Shown here: piece by piece, positions 52,380 through 59,674 of the stretch
Numbering within the stretch: position 1 is the stretch's first letter
Layout of the letters: each line of letters starts with the position of its first letter
From: a virus
Direction: 5' to 3' (one strand)
Length of the DNA: 64,000 nucleotides
Virus record (IMG/VR): IMGVR_UViG_3300008216_000011
Coordinates: 1 to 64,000 of that record
Program-made: the position numbers and the translations under genes
The notes under the pieces: generated by a model
Database searches by the model: none
What the model was told of the DNA's origin: nothing
The model's input: the letters and a program-made list of their open reading frames with translations, nothing else

Positions 52380-52772
52380 ATGAAAAACTTAATCTTTTGT
52401 TTATACTGCGTTTTGAACGCATGCTTTTATGTAACTCCAGCCTCTCATAGCCACAGCTATCATAGCGGTTACGAGAGCAGTGACCTACGGGTAGAATCTG
52501 CGGAGGCTACTTGTGAGTGGAACTCTTTTGTCGGAGAGGCCTACTGGAAATTCGATGCAGAAGTATACAGTCCTTATTGGATACATACGGTTGATGCTCT
52601 TATGACAAACAGTCCAGAATATTCTGATATAACTATACGACTTCACGATATGGGTGCCGGCCACTGGGGAGACAATGCCTGGATCGCTATCCCTTGCGCC
52701 GCAGCATACGATGTTGAATTCATAGCTTACGACGAGAACGGAAACATCGCGACAAGATGGGATTTGTGGTAG
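52380..52772 (+). CDS. small secreted protein
   Basis: 130 residues. An N-terminal hydrophobic LIFCLYCVLNACFYVTPAS may be a signal peptide with cleavage near Ala-Ser. Mature part beta-rich with two Cys (ATCEWNSF, IPCAAAYD), suggesting a disulfide. Envelope or extracellular role plausible. Weak promoter context; SD AAGCAAATT. Confidence 0.5.
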   Translation: MKNLIFCLYCVLNACFYVTPASHSHSYHSGYESSDLRVESAEATCEWNSFVGEAYWKFDAEVYSPYWIHTVDALMTNSPEYSDITIRLHDMGAGHWGDNAWIAIPCAAAYDVEFIAYDENGNIATRWDLW

Positions 52773-52834
52773 GCTACTCCGAAAACCAGTACATCCTTTT
52801 GCGCGCCACCAAACTATTTAGTTAGGACAACATC

Positions 52835-54292
52835 GTGCAAATAAAAATTACAAAACAATTAATATCAGAAGAGCTTATCAGTGAAATAACCTTCGCGTCG
52901 GCCGTGAACAACCTAGGCGGCAAAAAGATGCAGAAAGCTGTTATAGGGTGGAGTAATCGAGAACACCACGACGACTACGACGGAAGCCGTCTTGCCCACG
53001 ATCCCAAGCTAATCGCTCGCCGAGTAAAAAAAGTGAAAATTTGGCTTCTTGATATTATTCCCGACGACTTAACCGACAATCAAAAGGGGCTAATTGTAAC
53101 TTGGCTAGCTAGGCTCACAAGGGATTTATCTACGGGTTACATGACAAGTTTTCTTGGGGAGCATTACCCGGGCAACGACGCATGGAGCGACTTTGAAATG
53201 TTTTTCCACTATCAGCAGTTTATGTCCGAGAAGGATTTAAATAAAGTTGCAGATCTAGAACACCTTGAAGAGATCGTCAACGCCGCCCGCCCGCAGATTG
53301 AAGCATATCAAGAGAAGCAATCTTATATGGATGCAGAAGAGGGCACTGAGGTATTCCGCGACGACGAAGAGTGGTATATTGCAGCCCTCCACAACAAAGG
53401 AGCGGCTTGTGAGTTTGGCAAGGGGACAGATTGGTGTACGGCAGCACCCGGCCTAAATTATTTCGAAGAATACTATGAGGAAGATGATCCACTATTCTTC
53501 TTTCAAAAGAGGACCAACGACGAGCGTTGGCAATTCCACTATGGTTCAGATCAGTTTATGGATGAGGATGATCATCCAATCTCTAAAGATGAAACTGGAC
53601 TTTTACACGACCTATTGATGCAAACAGATGCACCGACAAAGTATCCTATTTTAAGGAGTGTCGATGCGCGTTTTAAAGTTATGAATAGGTCGACTTCAGC
53701 GGCAGATTTGCATGCACTACTTGATTCTGAAGGAATGGATTACGGCCGCGCCATTGCCATCGCAGCACATCCCGGCGCCGGGGACGAAACTCTTAAGGTT
53801 TTGATGGATATGGATCCAGTTAAGGAAGGCTGGATAGCTGTTTACCTTCCTGGCCACTCGCCGGCTGCGCATGGTACTAAATTGAAACAATCCATCGCTG
53901 AGAATCCCCACGCTAGCCCAGAAATTCTAGAACGATTGATGCGCCTGATGCGCATCGCCGAAGAAGAGTTTGTGAAAAACAAACAAGACGCTGACCGGAC
54001 CCGCCCGCTTCGCGGCTCGACCCGTGAATATTACAGGGCAATATATAAGGCTATCGTATATAACCTTAATGTATCGACAGAGACGCTGAGAGATCTATAT
54101 GCGTATTACAAGGAGACGAGCGGTGTACGCGGGACATTCATGCTGCTAGTGATAGGGGAAAAGATCAGAGCCCGCGAAGAGGAGGGGAGAAATCTCACTC
54201 AAGTGGCTCTAGAGGACTATGCGTTTTCTCAAACAAAACTCCCGCCTAGTAATGAAAACCTCCTCGCAAGATGGAAAAATATTATAAATTAG
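52835..54292 (+). CDS. unknown protein with GTDWCTA domain and LRV-like repeats
   Basis: 485 residues. Around 175-205 it has GAACEFGKGTDWCTAAPG, then FFFQKRTNDERWQFHYG: a 'GxGTxWCTA' domain common in marine phage proteins but not characterised. The second half shows repeated 'AIAAHPGAGDETLKVLM' and 'SIAENPHASPEILERLM' units, like leucine-rich variant repeats that bind proteins or nucleic acid. It ends NLLARWKNIIN, resembling the tag on other genes. GTG start. Confidence 0.55.
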   Translation: MQIKITKQLISEELISEITFASAVNNLGGKKMQKAVIGWSNREHHDDYDGSRLAHDPKLIARRVKKVKIWLLDIIPDDLTDNQKGLIVTWLARLTRDLSTGYMTSFLGEHYPGNDAWSDFEMFFHYQQFMSEKDLNKVADLEHLEEIVNAARPQIEAYQEKQSYMDAEEGTEVFRDDEEWYIAALHNKGAACEFGKGTDWCTAAPGLNYFEEYYEEDDPLFFFQKRTNDERWQFHYGSDQFMDEDDHPISKDETGLLHDLLMQTDAPTKYPILRSVDARFKVMNRSTSAADLHALLDSEGMDYGRAIAIAAHPGAGDETLKVLMDMDPVKEGWIAVYLPGHSPAAHGTKLKQSIAENPHASPEILERLMRLMRIAEEEFVKNKQDADRTRPLRGSTREYYRAIYKAIVYNLNVSTETLRDLYAYYKETSGVRGTFMLLVIGEKIRAREEEGRNLTQVALEDYAFSQTKLPPSNENLLARWKNIIN

Positions 54293-54294
54293 AG

Positions 54295-54323
54295 TTGCTA
54301 TTCTGAGTATCCTGTGCTATTAT
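54295..54323 (+). promoter_or_regulatory. promoter for leaderless small gene
   Basis: TTGCTA (54295-54300), 17 nt, TATTAT (54318-54323), then six bases and ATG (54330). The start point should be within a base or two of the ATG, so the transcript likely has no leader. Confidence 0.6.
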
Positions 54324-54329
54324 ATACTC

Positions 54330-54527
54330 ATGGATGACGATTGCACTAAATTTCGCCTAGGCGCTCTAGTAGAACTTAAGTATTATCAAGGAAGCGTGTT
54401 GGCAGTTATACTGCAAAACCCCCCTTTTCTGTGGGACAGAATGAAAGTTCAAATGATTGGCGAGCCCCGTCCCGAAATAGTAAAATGTAGCGATTGGGTA
54501 CTGGCATGTACCCATCCCAAGAATTGA
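54330..54527 (+). CDS. GALV/GDLV-type small protein
   Basis: 65 residues: CTKFRLGALVELKYYQGSVL then VQMIGEPRPEIVKCSDWVL. A distant GDLV family relative with ALV in place of DLV. No SD; probably leaderless (see the promoter). tRNA-Leu follows. Confidence 0.5.
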   Translation: MDDDCTKFRLGALVELKYYQGSVLAVILQNPPFLWDRMKVQMIGEPRPEIVKCSDWVLACTHPKN

Positions 54528-54548
54528 ATTAAAAAACGATAGTTTTAT

Positions 54549-54625
54549 GGGGGTGTATCCCAACCGGCAGAGGAAATCGACTTAAAATCGATCAAGTGTG
54601 GGTTCGAATCCCACCACCCCTACCA
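54549..54625 (+). tRNA. tRNA-Leu (anticodon TAA), short variable loop
   Basis: Acceptor GGGGGTG with CACCCCT (G-U at the end); D arm TCC/GGA; anticodon stem ATCGA/TCGAT with loop CTTAAAA, anticodon TAA; T arm GTGGG-TTCGAAT-CCCAC; encoded CCA. Leu tRNAs usually have a long variable arm; here it is only ~5 nt. It reads TTA. Confidence 0.85.
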
Positions 54626-54632
54626 AAATATT

Positions 54633-54818
54633 ATGAAAGACTATAAACCACATATTACAATGCTGAAGGTTGAACTAAAGAACAAAGACGAAAATGTTCT
54701 GACGGTAGATCTTAGCGATGACTTCGTTGAGTGGTTCAAGGTAACACACAATTTGAAACGATGGGCACCAAAGCAGTTTAAGAGTTGGCTCATCAAAGTA
54801 TTAGAAGGCGACAAATGA
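54633..54818 (+). CDS. small unknown protein
   Basis: 61 residues: KPHITMLKVELKNKDENVLT, VDLSDDFVEWFK. A beta-hairpin then helix. SD is weak (ATTATG context). It ends overlapping the next gene by ATGA. Confidence 0.45.
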   Translation: MKDYKPHITMLKVELKNKDENVLTVDLSDDFVEWFKVTHNLKRWAPKQFKSWLIKVLEGDK

Positions 54819-55033
54819 AACAACATCACGGAATTAAAGTTGGCGATCTAGTGAAGTTTAAACATCATATATTGAAAGGCGATCATGGTCGTCTAGTCAC
54901 GGAACTGTGGACTGACGAGGGCCACCTAGCCCAGTTCAAGCAAACAGTAGAGCACATTCGCCTTTTAGGTGACTCCTCTGGTCGCTGGTATCTTGCGTCA
55001 GATTTCGATGTACTTTCAAGGGGAAGAGAATGA
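54815..55033 (+). CDS. GDLV-family small protein
   Basis: About 72 residues from ATG 54815: HHGIKVGDLVKFKHHIL, DHGRLVTELWTDEG. His-rich start. Overlaps the previous and the next gene by ATGA. Function unknown. Confidence 0.55.
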   Translation: MKQHHGIKVGDLVKFKHHILKGDHGRLVTELWTDEGHLAQFKQTVEHIRLLGDSSGRWYLASDFDVLSRGRE

Positions 55034-55182
55034 GAACGTACGTGAACATGGAAAAAGAACAAATTGAAACAATCTTAGATATTTTTGTTGAGATTCAAGT
55101 ACGCCGCGATCTCAAACCCAGCGAACAATACGTGAAAACTATTTTGCTTGAAGCACTTGACAGGGCGATCAATAGCTGGTAA
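55030..55182 (+). CDS. small helical protein
   Basis: 50 residues: MEKEQIETILDIFVEIQVRR then KPSEQYVKTILLEALD. Helical, slightly acidic. ATG overlaps the upstream stop. Function unknown; non-GDLV. Confidence 0.45.
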   Translation: MRTYVNMEKEQIETILDIFVEIQVRRDLKPSEQYVKTILLEALDRAINSW

Positions 55183-55204
55183 TATAAAGGAAGTTAGCTG
55201 AGTT

Positions 55205-55304
55205 AGCCGATGACGATCCTAAGAGCGAGCAAAGAACAAATTTACTGTTATAACCTATGCGCGTGTCAGCATAACAGTAAATGCTCCGATCTTATATATC
55301 GGCT
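55205..55304 (+). repeat. nested inverted repeats spanning tRNA leader
   Basis: Arms: AGCCGAT (55205-55211) with ATCGGCT (55298-55304); GATC (55215-55218) with GATC (55288-55291); GAGC (55223-55226) with GCTC (55283-55286); and ATTTACTGTTAT (55240-55251) with ATAACAGTAAAT (55271-55282), 12 bp. The 3' halves lie within the tRNA-Ile-like gene. An extended hairpin could therefore compete with the cloverleaf. Confidence 0.55.
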
Positions 55305-55335
55305 GATGGGGGTGCAATTCCCTCCACGCGTACCA
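55259..55335 (+). tRNA. atypical tRNA-Ile (anticodon TAT)
   Basis: Acceptor GCGCGTG/CACGCGT; D stem AGCA/TGCT; anticodon stem CCGAT/ATCGG with loop CTTATAT (TAT, reading ATA); T stem GGGGG/CCCTC with loop TGCAATT; encoded CCA. Odd points: a single G in the D loop, T-loop TGC instead of TTC, no nucleotide between D and anticodon stems. It might be a decayed or specialised tRNA. Confidence 0.65.
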
Positions 55336-55362
55336 TTTTATGGCCAATTGGGTTAACTCAAG

Positions 55363-55584
55363 ATGGTTACAAGAGAGTATATAGAATACGGAGCATCTTT
55401 CGAATCTGCTCTGTCCGAGATAAAGAAGGGGAATAATAAGTTAGAGAACCTACAGTTTTTGCGCGTAACGTTTCACCCGATCAAAACTAGGTCGACTGAG
55501 CTTACGGATGAACAACTAGAACATGTGGTCGGAGGCCGAGCAGTTTGGCTCAAGCCTCTGCCCATTAGAGGGAGAGAAAGATGA
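55363..55584 (+). CDS. small protein with double-glycine leader-like motif
   Basis: 73 residues. LTDEQLEHVVGG (residues ~47-58) closely matches the LS-x2-EL-x2-I-x-GG double-glycine leader of bacteriocin-type peptides (L-12, T-11, L-7, V-4, GG). After it lies a cationic 15-residue core (RAVWLKPLPIRGRER). No C39 peptidase is in this window. Could be chance. Overlaps the next gene by 4 nt. Confidence 0.5.
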   Translation: MVTREYIEYGASFESALSEIKKGNNKLENLQFLRVTFHPIKTRSTELTDEQLEHVVGGRAVWLKPLPIRGRER

Positions 55585-55883
55585 GAGATCGATTGAACGA
55601 ACCAATTGTGTGTGCTGACGGGTTTCGAATGTCCGTCCAAGGAAACGAGGCCGCTTACTGCGAGCCACGCCGAGACAATCAAGAAAAGTACATTCGGGTG
55701 GAGATTGGCTTTCCGTCTGAAGAAGAACCCCTCATTATGTCATATGCAGAAAATCCTAGGGACCCAATCAACACTGTATATGGTTGGGTCCCTGTCCAAG
55801 TCGTTACAGACGTTATTGCGAAGCATGGGGGTATTGTAACGGGCGAAGTGCCCCCCGGCGTCGCGCGCCTTGAAGCCTCATGA
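55581..55883 (+). CDS. conserved small phage protein
   Basis: 100 residues: CADGFRMSVQGNEAAYCEPR, VEIGFPSEEEPLI, NTVYGWVPVQVV and HGG. I recognise this order from uncharacterised T4-like phage proteins. Overlaps both neighbours by ATGA. No function known. Confidence 0.6.
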   Translation: MRDRLNEPIVCADGFRMSVQGNEAAYCEPRRDNQEKYIRVEIGFPSEEEPLIMSYAENPRDPINTVYGWVPVQVVTDVIAKHGGIVTGEVPPGVARLEAS

Positions 55884-56083
55884 AAGATATTAAAGTTGGA
55901 GACTTAGTTAAGATTCTTCCTGGCACGGAAGACGCTCGCCTTCCTAAGAACAGAATGGGGGTGGTTATAAATAACGACCCCGGGAAGCAACCCGGCCAAA
56001 CTACGACTTGGAATGTACATTTTATAAACAATGGGGTTTCAATGAGGTTTCATGAAATGTTTATAGAAGTTATAAAGGAATGA
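55880..56083 (+). CDS. GDLV-family small protein
   Basis: 67 residues: KDIKVGDLVKILPGTEDARL, RMGVVINNDPG, WNVHFINNG. Standard family plan. Overlaps the previous gene by 4 nt; the next starts 1 nt after its stop. Confidence 0.6.
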   Translation: MKDIKVGDLVKILPGTEDARLPKNRMGVVINNDPGKQPGQTTTWNVHFINNGVSMRFHEMFIEVIKE

Positions 56084-56284
56084 ATGTTTGAAGTTGGAGA
56101 TTTGGTTCGATTAGTTACTAGTCCAAGATATCCGGACAATAGAAATTTAGCATTAATAGTTAAAGTTGTATGGGAGAGCCCCATCCCGCACGCGCGCCCC
56201 CGACGAGTGGCCTCGTATCGAGCGGCGCTAGTTGGGCACGAGGGTATACATGTAATATATTCGTGGGAAGTCGAGAGAATATAA
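56084..56284 (+). CDS. GDLV-family small protein
   Basis: 66 residues: FEVGDLVRLVTSPRYPDN, LIVKVVWESP, YRAALVGHEGIHVIY. The end is followed by a 140-nt non-coding stretch (56285-56425) with no ORF, promoter or tRNA I can support. SD in upstream stop region is weak. Confidence 0.55.
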   Translation: MFEVGDLVRLVTSPRYPDNRNLALIVKVVWESPIPHARPRRVASYRAALVGHEGIHVIYSWEVERI

Positions 56285-56425
56285 ATCTCAGGTTCCCGTA
56301 CTACGGAATTCGCTATCGAAAATTTTTTCCCCTTTCCCTAGTTCGCAATAGGGCACATATCGATTTTTTCACAACATATATCGAGAATAGATCTAATTAG
56401 TATACACCTGCAAGAGAAGGCTACA

Positions 56426-56794
56426 ATGTCACATATGAAACTTATACTAGAAAACTGGAAGAAGTTTATTAACGAAGGCACACCGTCTGATAGTTGGTCC
56501 CCCGAGGAACAGCGCGCCCACGACATAGCCCAACGGGTATACCGCTCCATAAAACAAGAGGGATATATTGCAGTGCTCCCCGACGACTTCCCAGGTCAGT
56601 TCGATGTGTACTCCAACAAAACCCCAGAGCAGGTCGTCTTAGCTAAGCTTATGGAACACGCCTTGTTCGACATAAAGTTAGCCCGCCGCCGAGCCGGCGC
56701 GCGCCAGCAGCGCGGCCATTGGAGGCATTGGGCACAGGACTTGTATGATGAAGGGTTCCTCGCGACGTCGCCCCCGGCCCAAGCAAAAAAGTAG
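56426..56794 (+). CDS. protein with ENWKKF tag
   Basis: 122 residues: HMKLILENWKKFINEGTPSD opens with the shared tag. SWSPEEQRAHDIAQRVYRSI follows and the end is Ala/Arg-rich (KLARRRAGARQQRGHWRHW). SD GAAGG 5 nt before ATG. The tag-like start may be a capsid-targeting leader; cleavage after FINE would leave a ~105-residue protein. Confidence 0.5.
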   Translation: MSHMKLILENWKKFINEGTPSDSWSPEEQRAHDIAQRVYRSIKQEGYIAVLPDDFPGQFDVYSNKTPEQVVLAKLMEHALFDIKLARRRAGARQQRGHWRHWAQDLYDEGFLATSPPAQAKK

Positions 56795-56804
56795 AAAACA
56801 GCCC

Positions 56805-56833
56805 TTGACATCCTGTTCCCCGTCACCTATAAT
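56805..56833 (+). promoter_or_regulatory. consensus promoter
   Basis: TTGACA (56805-56810), 17 nt, TATAAT (56828-56833). Start expected near 56840, so the leader would be only ~14 nt with GGAG before ATG 56854. Confidence 0.75.
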
Positions 56834-56853
56834 ATAACTAAATGGAGACACTA

Positions 56854-57081
56854 ATGAATACAGCATACCCACCCCATACCCTAGACGACATCGAGCAGGC
56901 AGCCCTTGACCGGCTAACTGACGACCGTCGTACGAACGGCCCCCTTCCACCCGAGGCCGAGGAGTCCCTGCACCTAGCCGGTGTTTTTTGGGATGAAGAG
57001 GCAGACGAATATATTTCTATTACGCGCCTCGTCTCTGATCACAACATGAATATCCTACAGCAACTACTACCAGAAAACTAA
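56854..57081 (+). CDS. small acidic protein
   Basis: About 75 residues from ATG 56854 (GGAG 6 nt upstream; an ATG at 56842 lies at the expected transcript start). PHTLDDIEQAALDRLTDDRR and EAEESLHLAGVFWDEEADEY. Acidic, helical. Function unknown. Confidence 0.5.
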   Translation: MNTAYPPHTLDDIEQAALDRLTDDRRTNGPLPPEAEESLHLAGVFWDEEADEYISITRLVSDHNMNILQQLLPEN

Positions 57082-57100
57082 AAAAATTCGTAACTGCTAC

Positions 57101-57129
57101 TTGCTTTTCTAACCCAGCTACGCTATAAT
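57101..57129 (+). promoter_or_regulatory. promoter for leaderless gene
   Basis: TTGCTT (57101-57106), 17 nt, TATAAT (57124-57129), six bases, ATG (57136). Same geometry as the 54.3 kb promoter and the repeated modules farther right. Confidence 0.65.
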
Positions 57130-57135
57130 TAGAGC

Positions 57136-57957
57136 ATGGAGAGAGACAAAAAAATGACTCAACTTGCGCAGAAGCTTCAGAGCGTTGTACAGAACCCCTT
57201 GCTATCTCAGCGAGATAGGGAGTTTGCTAGGTCCCTGGAAAAGTATTACGAGAAGAACAGGAAGCTATCTACTGGTCGGCGTCGCTGCTTGGCGCAACTA
57301 GAAGCCCGGGCAGAATCACTTAAGTCTGTTAACGTTGATCGGAAGACTCTAGATCGTCTCAATCGGCTAGCAGCTAAAGTTGAAAGCAACGCATGGGCCA
57401 CAGATTTTGTTACGTCCCTTACTGACAGAATTGGTTATGGACGGGAACTCACTCCTGCGCAGATTAATCGACTAGGACAGATCGAGGAAGAGTATTCCGA
57501 TGCAGCTGTTGAAAAGAAGGCAAAGTTTGCTCGCGAGTTTTCCCCCGAGATGCGCGCTAGAATGAATGTCGCCGCAGAATACTACGTTAACAATCCCCCC
57601 TACTATGGTGATCTAATTAAGCAGATTGGTGATGACGAGGATTTCATTCCTTCCGAGAAGCAGTGGAGATCAATGGTGGAGAACAAGTATGCCAGCAAAG
57701 TCTGGGAAAATTACACTTCTCCCCCCAAGTATCCAGTAGGTACATGCGTACAATTGCGTAAAAGTTCGCGCGTCCTGTTCTGCCATCAGAGCAAGATGGG
57801 TTTTGTTGTCGAGGCCGGCCAAAAGGTGCCGGTTACATCGGCCAAGGGGGGGAAGATCTATCTCATCCTCCCGGTAGGAGAGATTACTCCCATTTATTGC
57901 GAGGAGCGCGATCTTAAACTATATAGAAAGAAGAAGAAAGAAGAAGATATCTTTTAG
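57136..57957 (+). CDS. unknown protein with GDLV-like C-terminal domain
   Basis: 273 residues: a long Lys/Arg/Glu helical N-terminal part (RDREFARSLEKYYEKNRKL), then a C-terminal SH3-like segment (YPVGTCVQLRKSSRVLF, MGFVVEAGQKV, KIYLILPVGEIT) that follows the GDLV domain plan. It may be an evolutionary fusion. Probably leaderless ATG. Ends RKKKKEEDIF. Confidence 0.5.
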   Translation: MERDKKMTQLAQKLQSVVQNPLLSQRDREFARSLEKYYEKNRKLSTGRRRCLAQLEARAESLKSVNVDRKTLDRLNRLAAKVESNAWATDFVTSLTDRIGYGRELTPAQINRLGQIEEEYSDAAVEKKAKFAREFSPEMRARMNVAAEYYVNNPPYYGDLIKQIGDDEDFIPSEKQWRSMVENKYASKVWENYTSPPKYPVGTCVQLRKSSRVLFCHQSKMGFVVEAGQKVPVTSAKGGKIYLILPVGEITPIYCEERDLKLYRKKKKEEDIF

Positions 57958-58130
57958 TACACAAGCTACCGGAGGTACTATACATAAAATAAGGGTTCCT
58001 GTCTCAACGAACCCGTTCGCCCAAATTTGGTAAAAAGGAAATATATTTTTAAAGTAATGGGCAACCCGATAGAGGAGTTAACGAGAGGCTGGCAAGTCGG
58101 CAGCGAGGACACCCGACACCTCCGGTTTTT
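57958..58130. other. non-coding leader with hairpins
   Basis: 173 nt without a supported gene. It holds GGGTTC-ctgtctcaac-GAACCC, and CCGGAGGT near 57970 complementary to ACCTCCGG at ~58118. A short ORF from ATG 58058 (31 codons) lacks an SD. A run of seven T follows the second arm, so a long-range terminator or a structured RNA is possible. Confidence 0.4.
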
Positions 58131-58184
58131 TTATTTGACAATAAAGTTTTAGTCATTGACACAGACCCGAATCTCAGGCATAAT
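58131..58184 (+). promoter_or_regulatory. hairpin-promoter module, copy 1
   Basis: TTATTTGACAATAAAGTTTT (58131-58150) is the partial hairpin copy (left arm replaced by a T-run). Five bases later TTGACA (58156-58161), 17 nt, CATAAT (58179-58184); six bases to ATG 58191. The bases before the -10 read CTCAGG in common with copies 2-4. Confidence 0.75.
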
Positions 58185-58190
58185 ATACGT

Positions 58191-58373
58191 ATGATGAAAC
58201 TTGGCGATTTGGTAAGATGTATATATGCTAGCGGGCAGATCGGCTTAATTGTCGGTGTCGCGACAGACCATGCCCGACCCCTGTATAGTGTCCTCATCGA
58301 AGAGGAAGGTGGCAGGTCGCGCGCATACCGCTTCGTTGCAGAGCATCTGGAGTTATTAAGTGAAGCCGGGTGA
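58191..58373 (+). CDS. GDLV-family small protein
   Basis: 60 residues: MKLGDLVRCIYASGQIGLIV then VLIEEEGGRSRAYRF. Two ATGs in tandem at the predicted transcript start. First gene of a promoter block. Overlaps the next gene by 14 nt, but here the overlap differs in sequence from the standard junction. Confidence 0.6.
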   Translation: MMKLGDLVRCIYASGQIGLIVGVATDHARPLYSVLIEEEGGRSRAYRFVAEHLELLSEAG

Positions 58374-58578
58374 TCTAGTAAAATTGTGTGGCGCTCTAGA
58401 CCCCACCGGCAAGGCACTGGGCATTGTAGTATGCCGGCATGCCTCCGAAACTACGCGCAGCGGCACTACCCTCGACACGGTTATCGATGTATATTGGCCA
58501 GAGGACGGACATCCCGCCGGCGGCTATAGGCGCACAGAACTATCAGAATTTTTGGAGGTTGTAAATGAAAGTCGGTGA
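58360..58578 (+). CDS. GDLV-family small protein
   Basis: 72 residues from GTG: KPGDLVKLCGAL, LGIVVCRHA, TVIDVYWPEDGH; ends EFLEVVNESR. Its last codons, LEVVNESR, form a standard junction and SD for the next gene. Confidence 0.6.
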   Translation: MKPGDLVKLCGALDPTGKALGIVVCRHASETTRSGTTLDTVIDVYWPEDGHPAGGYRRTELSEFLEVVNESR

Positions 58579-58762
58579 CTTGGTGAAAGCAGCAGACAAA
58601 ACGTTTTATCAGACCATATGGGAAGGTGCAGGTATCCTGCTTCGTCCCGACGAGGGGCGCACATATGTTGAGTGGTCGAATTCCTGGGAAATTCTCTGTG
58701 ATGACGGTAAACGTCGAGTTATTGACGGCGAAGATATTGAGGTAATCGGTGCAACGCGATGA
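58565..58762 (+). CDS. GDLV-family small protein
   Basis: 65 residues: KVGDLVKAADKTF, GAGILLRPDEGRTYVEWSNS. GGAGG of the previous gene's LEV codons lies 7 nt before ATG: the junction repeat in use. Ends DIEVIGATR, not the common ending. Confidence 0.6.
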   Translation: MKVGDLVKAADKTFYQTIWEGAGILLRPDEGRTYVEWSNSWEILCDDGKRRVIDGEDIEVIGATR

Positions 58763-58958
58763 TTCAGAATATCCCAACCTAGGCGATCTATTGTTTATGG
58801 AATGTTTGCCCGGGGGACCGTGCCTTTACCTGGGAAAGTATCGAGGTATAGGAAACCAATTATACTTCACAGTATATCACGGTTCTTCACAAACAATTAT
58901 GAAGCTTCCAGATTATCACTTTATCGATATTGAGTTGGCCAAAGATTGTGGCTACTAG
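58749..58958 (+). CDS. diverged GDLL-type small protein
   Basis: 69 residues from GTG: QRDDSEYPNLGDLLFMECLPG, GPCLYLGKYRGI, LYFTVYHGSS. Lacks the usual KIG start; last gene of this block before the second module. Overlaps the previous gene by 14 nt. Confidence 0.5.
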   Translation: MQRDDSEYPNLGDLLFMECLPGGPCLYLGKYRGIGNQLYFTVYHGSSQTIMKLPDYHFIDIELAKDCGY

Positions 58959-58981
58959 AGAGAGTGTTAAGATCGGTGATT

Positions 58982-59042
58982 AAAACTTTTATTTGACAAT
59001 AAAGTTTTCGGAATTGACTTCTTCTAAAATCTCAGGCATAAT
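58982..59042 (+). promoter_or_regulatory. hairpin-promoter module, copy 2
   Basis: Hairpin AAAACTTTTATT, loop TGAC, AATAAAGTTTT (58982-59008), ending in T: terminator-like. Five bases later TTGACT (59014-59019), 17 nt, CATAAT (59037-59042); six bases to ATG 59049. Confidence 0.8.
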
Positions 59043-59048
59043 ATATAC

Positions 59049-59273
59049 ATGATGAAGATTGGCGATTTAGTTCAGGAAGTCGACCCCGAGCGACCGGAGG
59101 AGAAGTTTCCCATGGGAATCGTCATTCCTTTCCCGGCCGGCTTTCCCGAATCCGTCGGCCGCAGCGCCGCCGATTACGAAAACGGCGACATAGTGTGGGT
59201 TTCTTGGCCCCAGCTTGGCCAAGAAAACTGGTGCTATATAGATGAATTGAGGTTGCTGAATGAAAATCGGTGA
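59049..59273 (+). CDS. GDLV-family small protein
   Basis: 74 residues: KIGDLVQEVDPERPEEKF, PMGIVIPFP, DIVWVSWPQLG; ends LRLLNENR. The paralogue at 59453 has the same long middle and NGDIVWV-like strand, so these two are closely related within the array. Confidence 0.6.
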   Translation: MMKIGDLVQEVDPERPEEKFPMGIVIPFPAGFPESVGRSAADYENGDIVWVSWPQLGQENWCYIDELRLLNENR

Positions 59274-59466
59274 CTTGGTAAAATACACCCCCGAAATGAC
59301 AGGGCTGCAAAATTGTTTTGGAATCGTTATTGGTTTCAACGGAGGAGCGGTGGAAGTCCAGTGGACTGACCTTCACTCCGCCCCAGCTTTGACGACGCGC
59401 ACGCGCGGCAAGGAAATCGGAGTCGAACTACCTGATTTCTTGGAGGTTGTAAATGAAAATCGGTGA
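59260..59466 (+). CDS. GDLV-family small protein
   Basis: 68 residues: KIGDLVKYTPEMTGLQNCFG, AVEVQWTDLHS; ends DFLEVVNENR. Close match to the gene at 63095 (GDLVKY opening, SGLEEC-like and RWNDRHS core), suggesting a duplicated cassette in both subarrays. Confidence 0.6.
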   Translation: MKIGDLVKYTPEMTGLQNCFGIVIGFNGGAVEVQWTDLHSAPALTTRTRGKEIGVELPDFLEVVNENR

Positions 59467-59674
59467 CATTGTAACGGAAACGGGCACGTGGAGACTACGT
59501 ACTCCGTACGTCGGTGAACTCGGCATTATAGTGCCACTCCCGGGCAGGTTAACTGGAACACAGTTCGAACGGGAAGCTAATGACGGAAACATTGTTTGGG
59601 TTCACTGGACTGAATCTGGTGAGGATATCTGGTCCTTCGTTTCAGAGTTGGAGGTTGTAAGTGAAAATCGGTGA
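59453..59674 (+). CDS. GDIV-family small protein
   Basis: 73 residues: KIGDIVTETGTWRLRTPYVG, LGIIVPLPGRL, DGNIVWVHWTESGED; ends LEVVSENR. Overlap with the previous gene is the standard 14-nt junction. Confidence 0.6.
   Translation: MKIGDIVTETGTWRLRTPYVGELGIIVPLPGRLTGTQFEREANDGNIVWVHWTESGEDIWSFVSELEVVSENR

Noticed and set aside
58058-58153. 31-codon frame upstream of module copy 1
   Set aside because: No SD, overlaps hairpin arms and ends in the promoter module.
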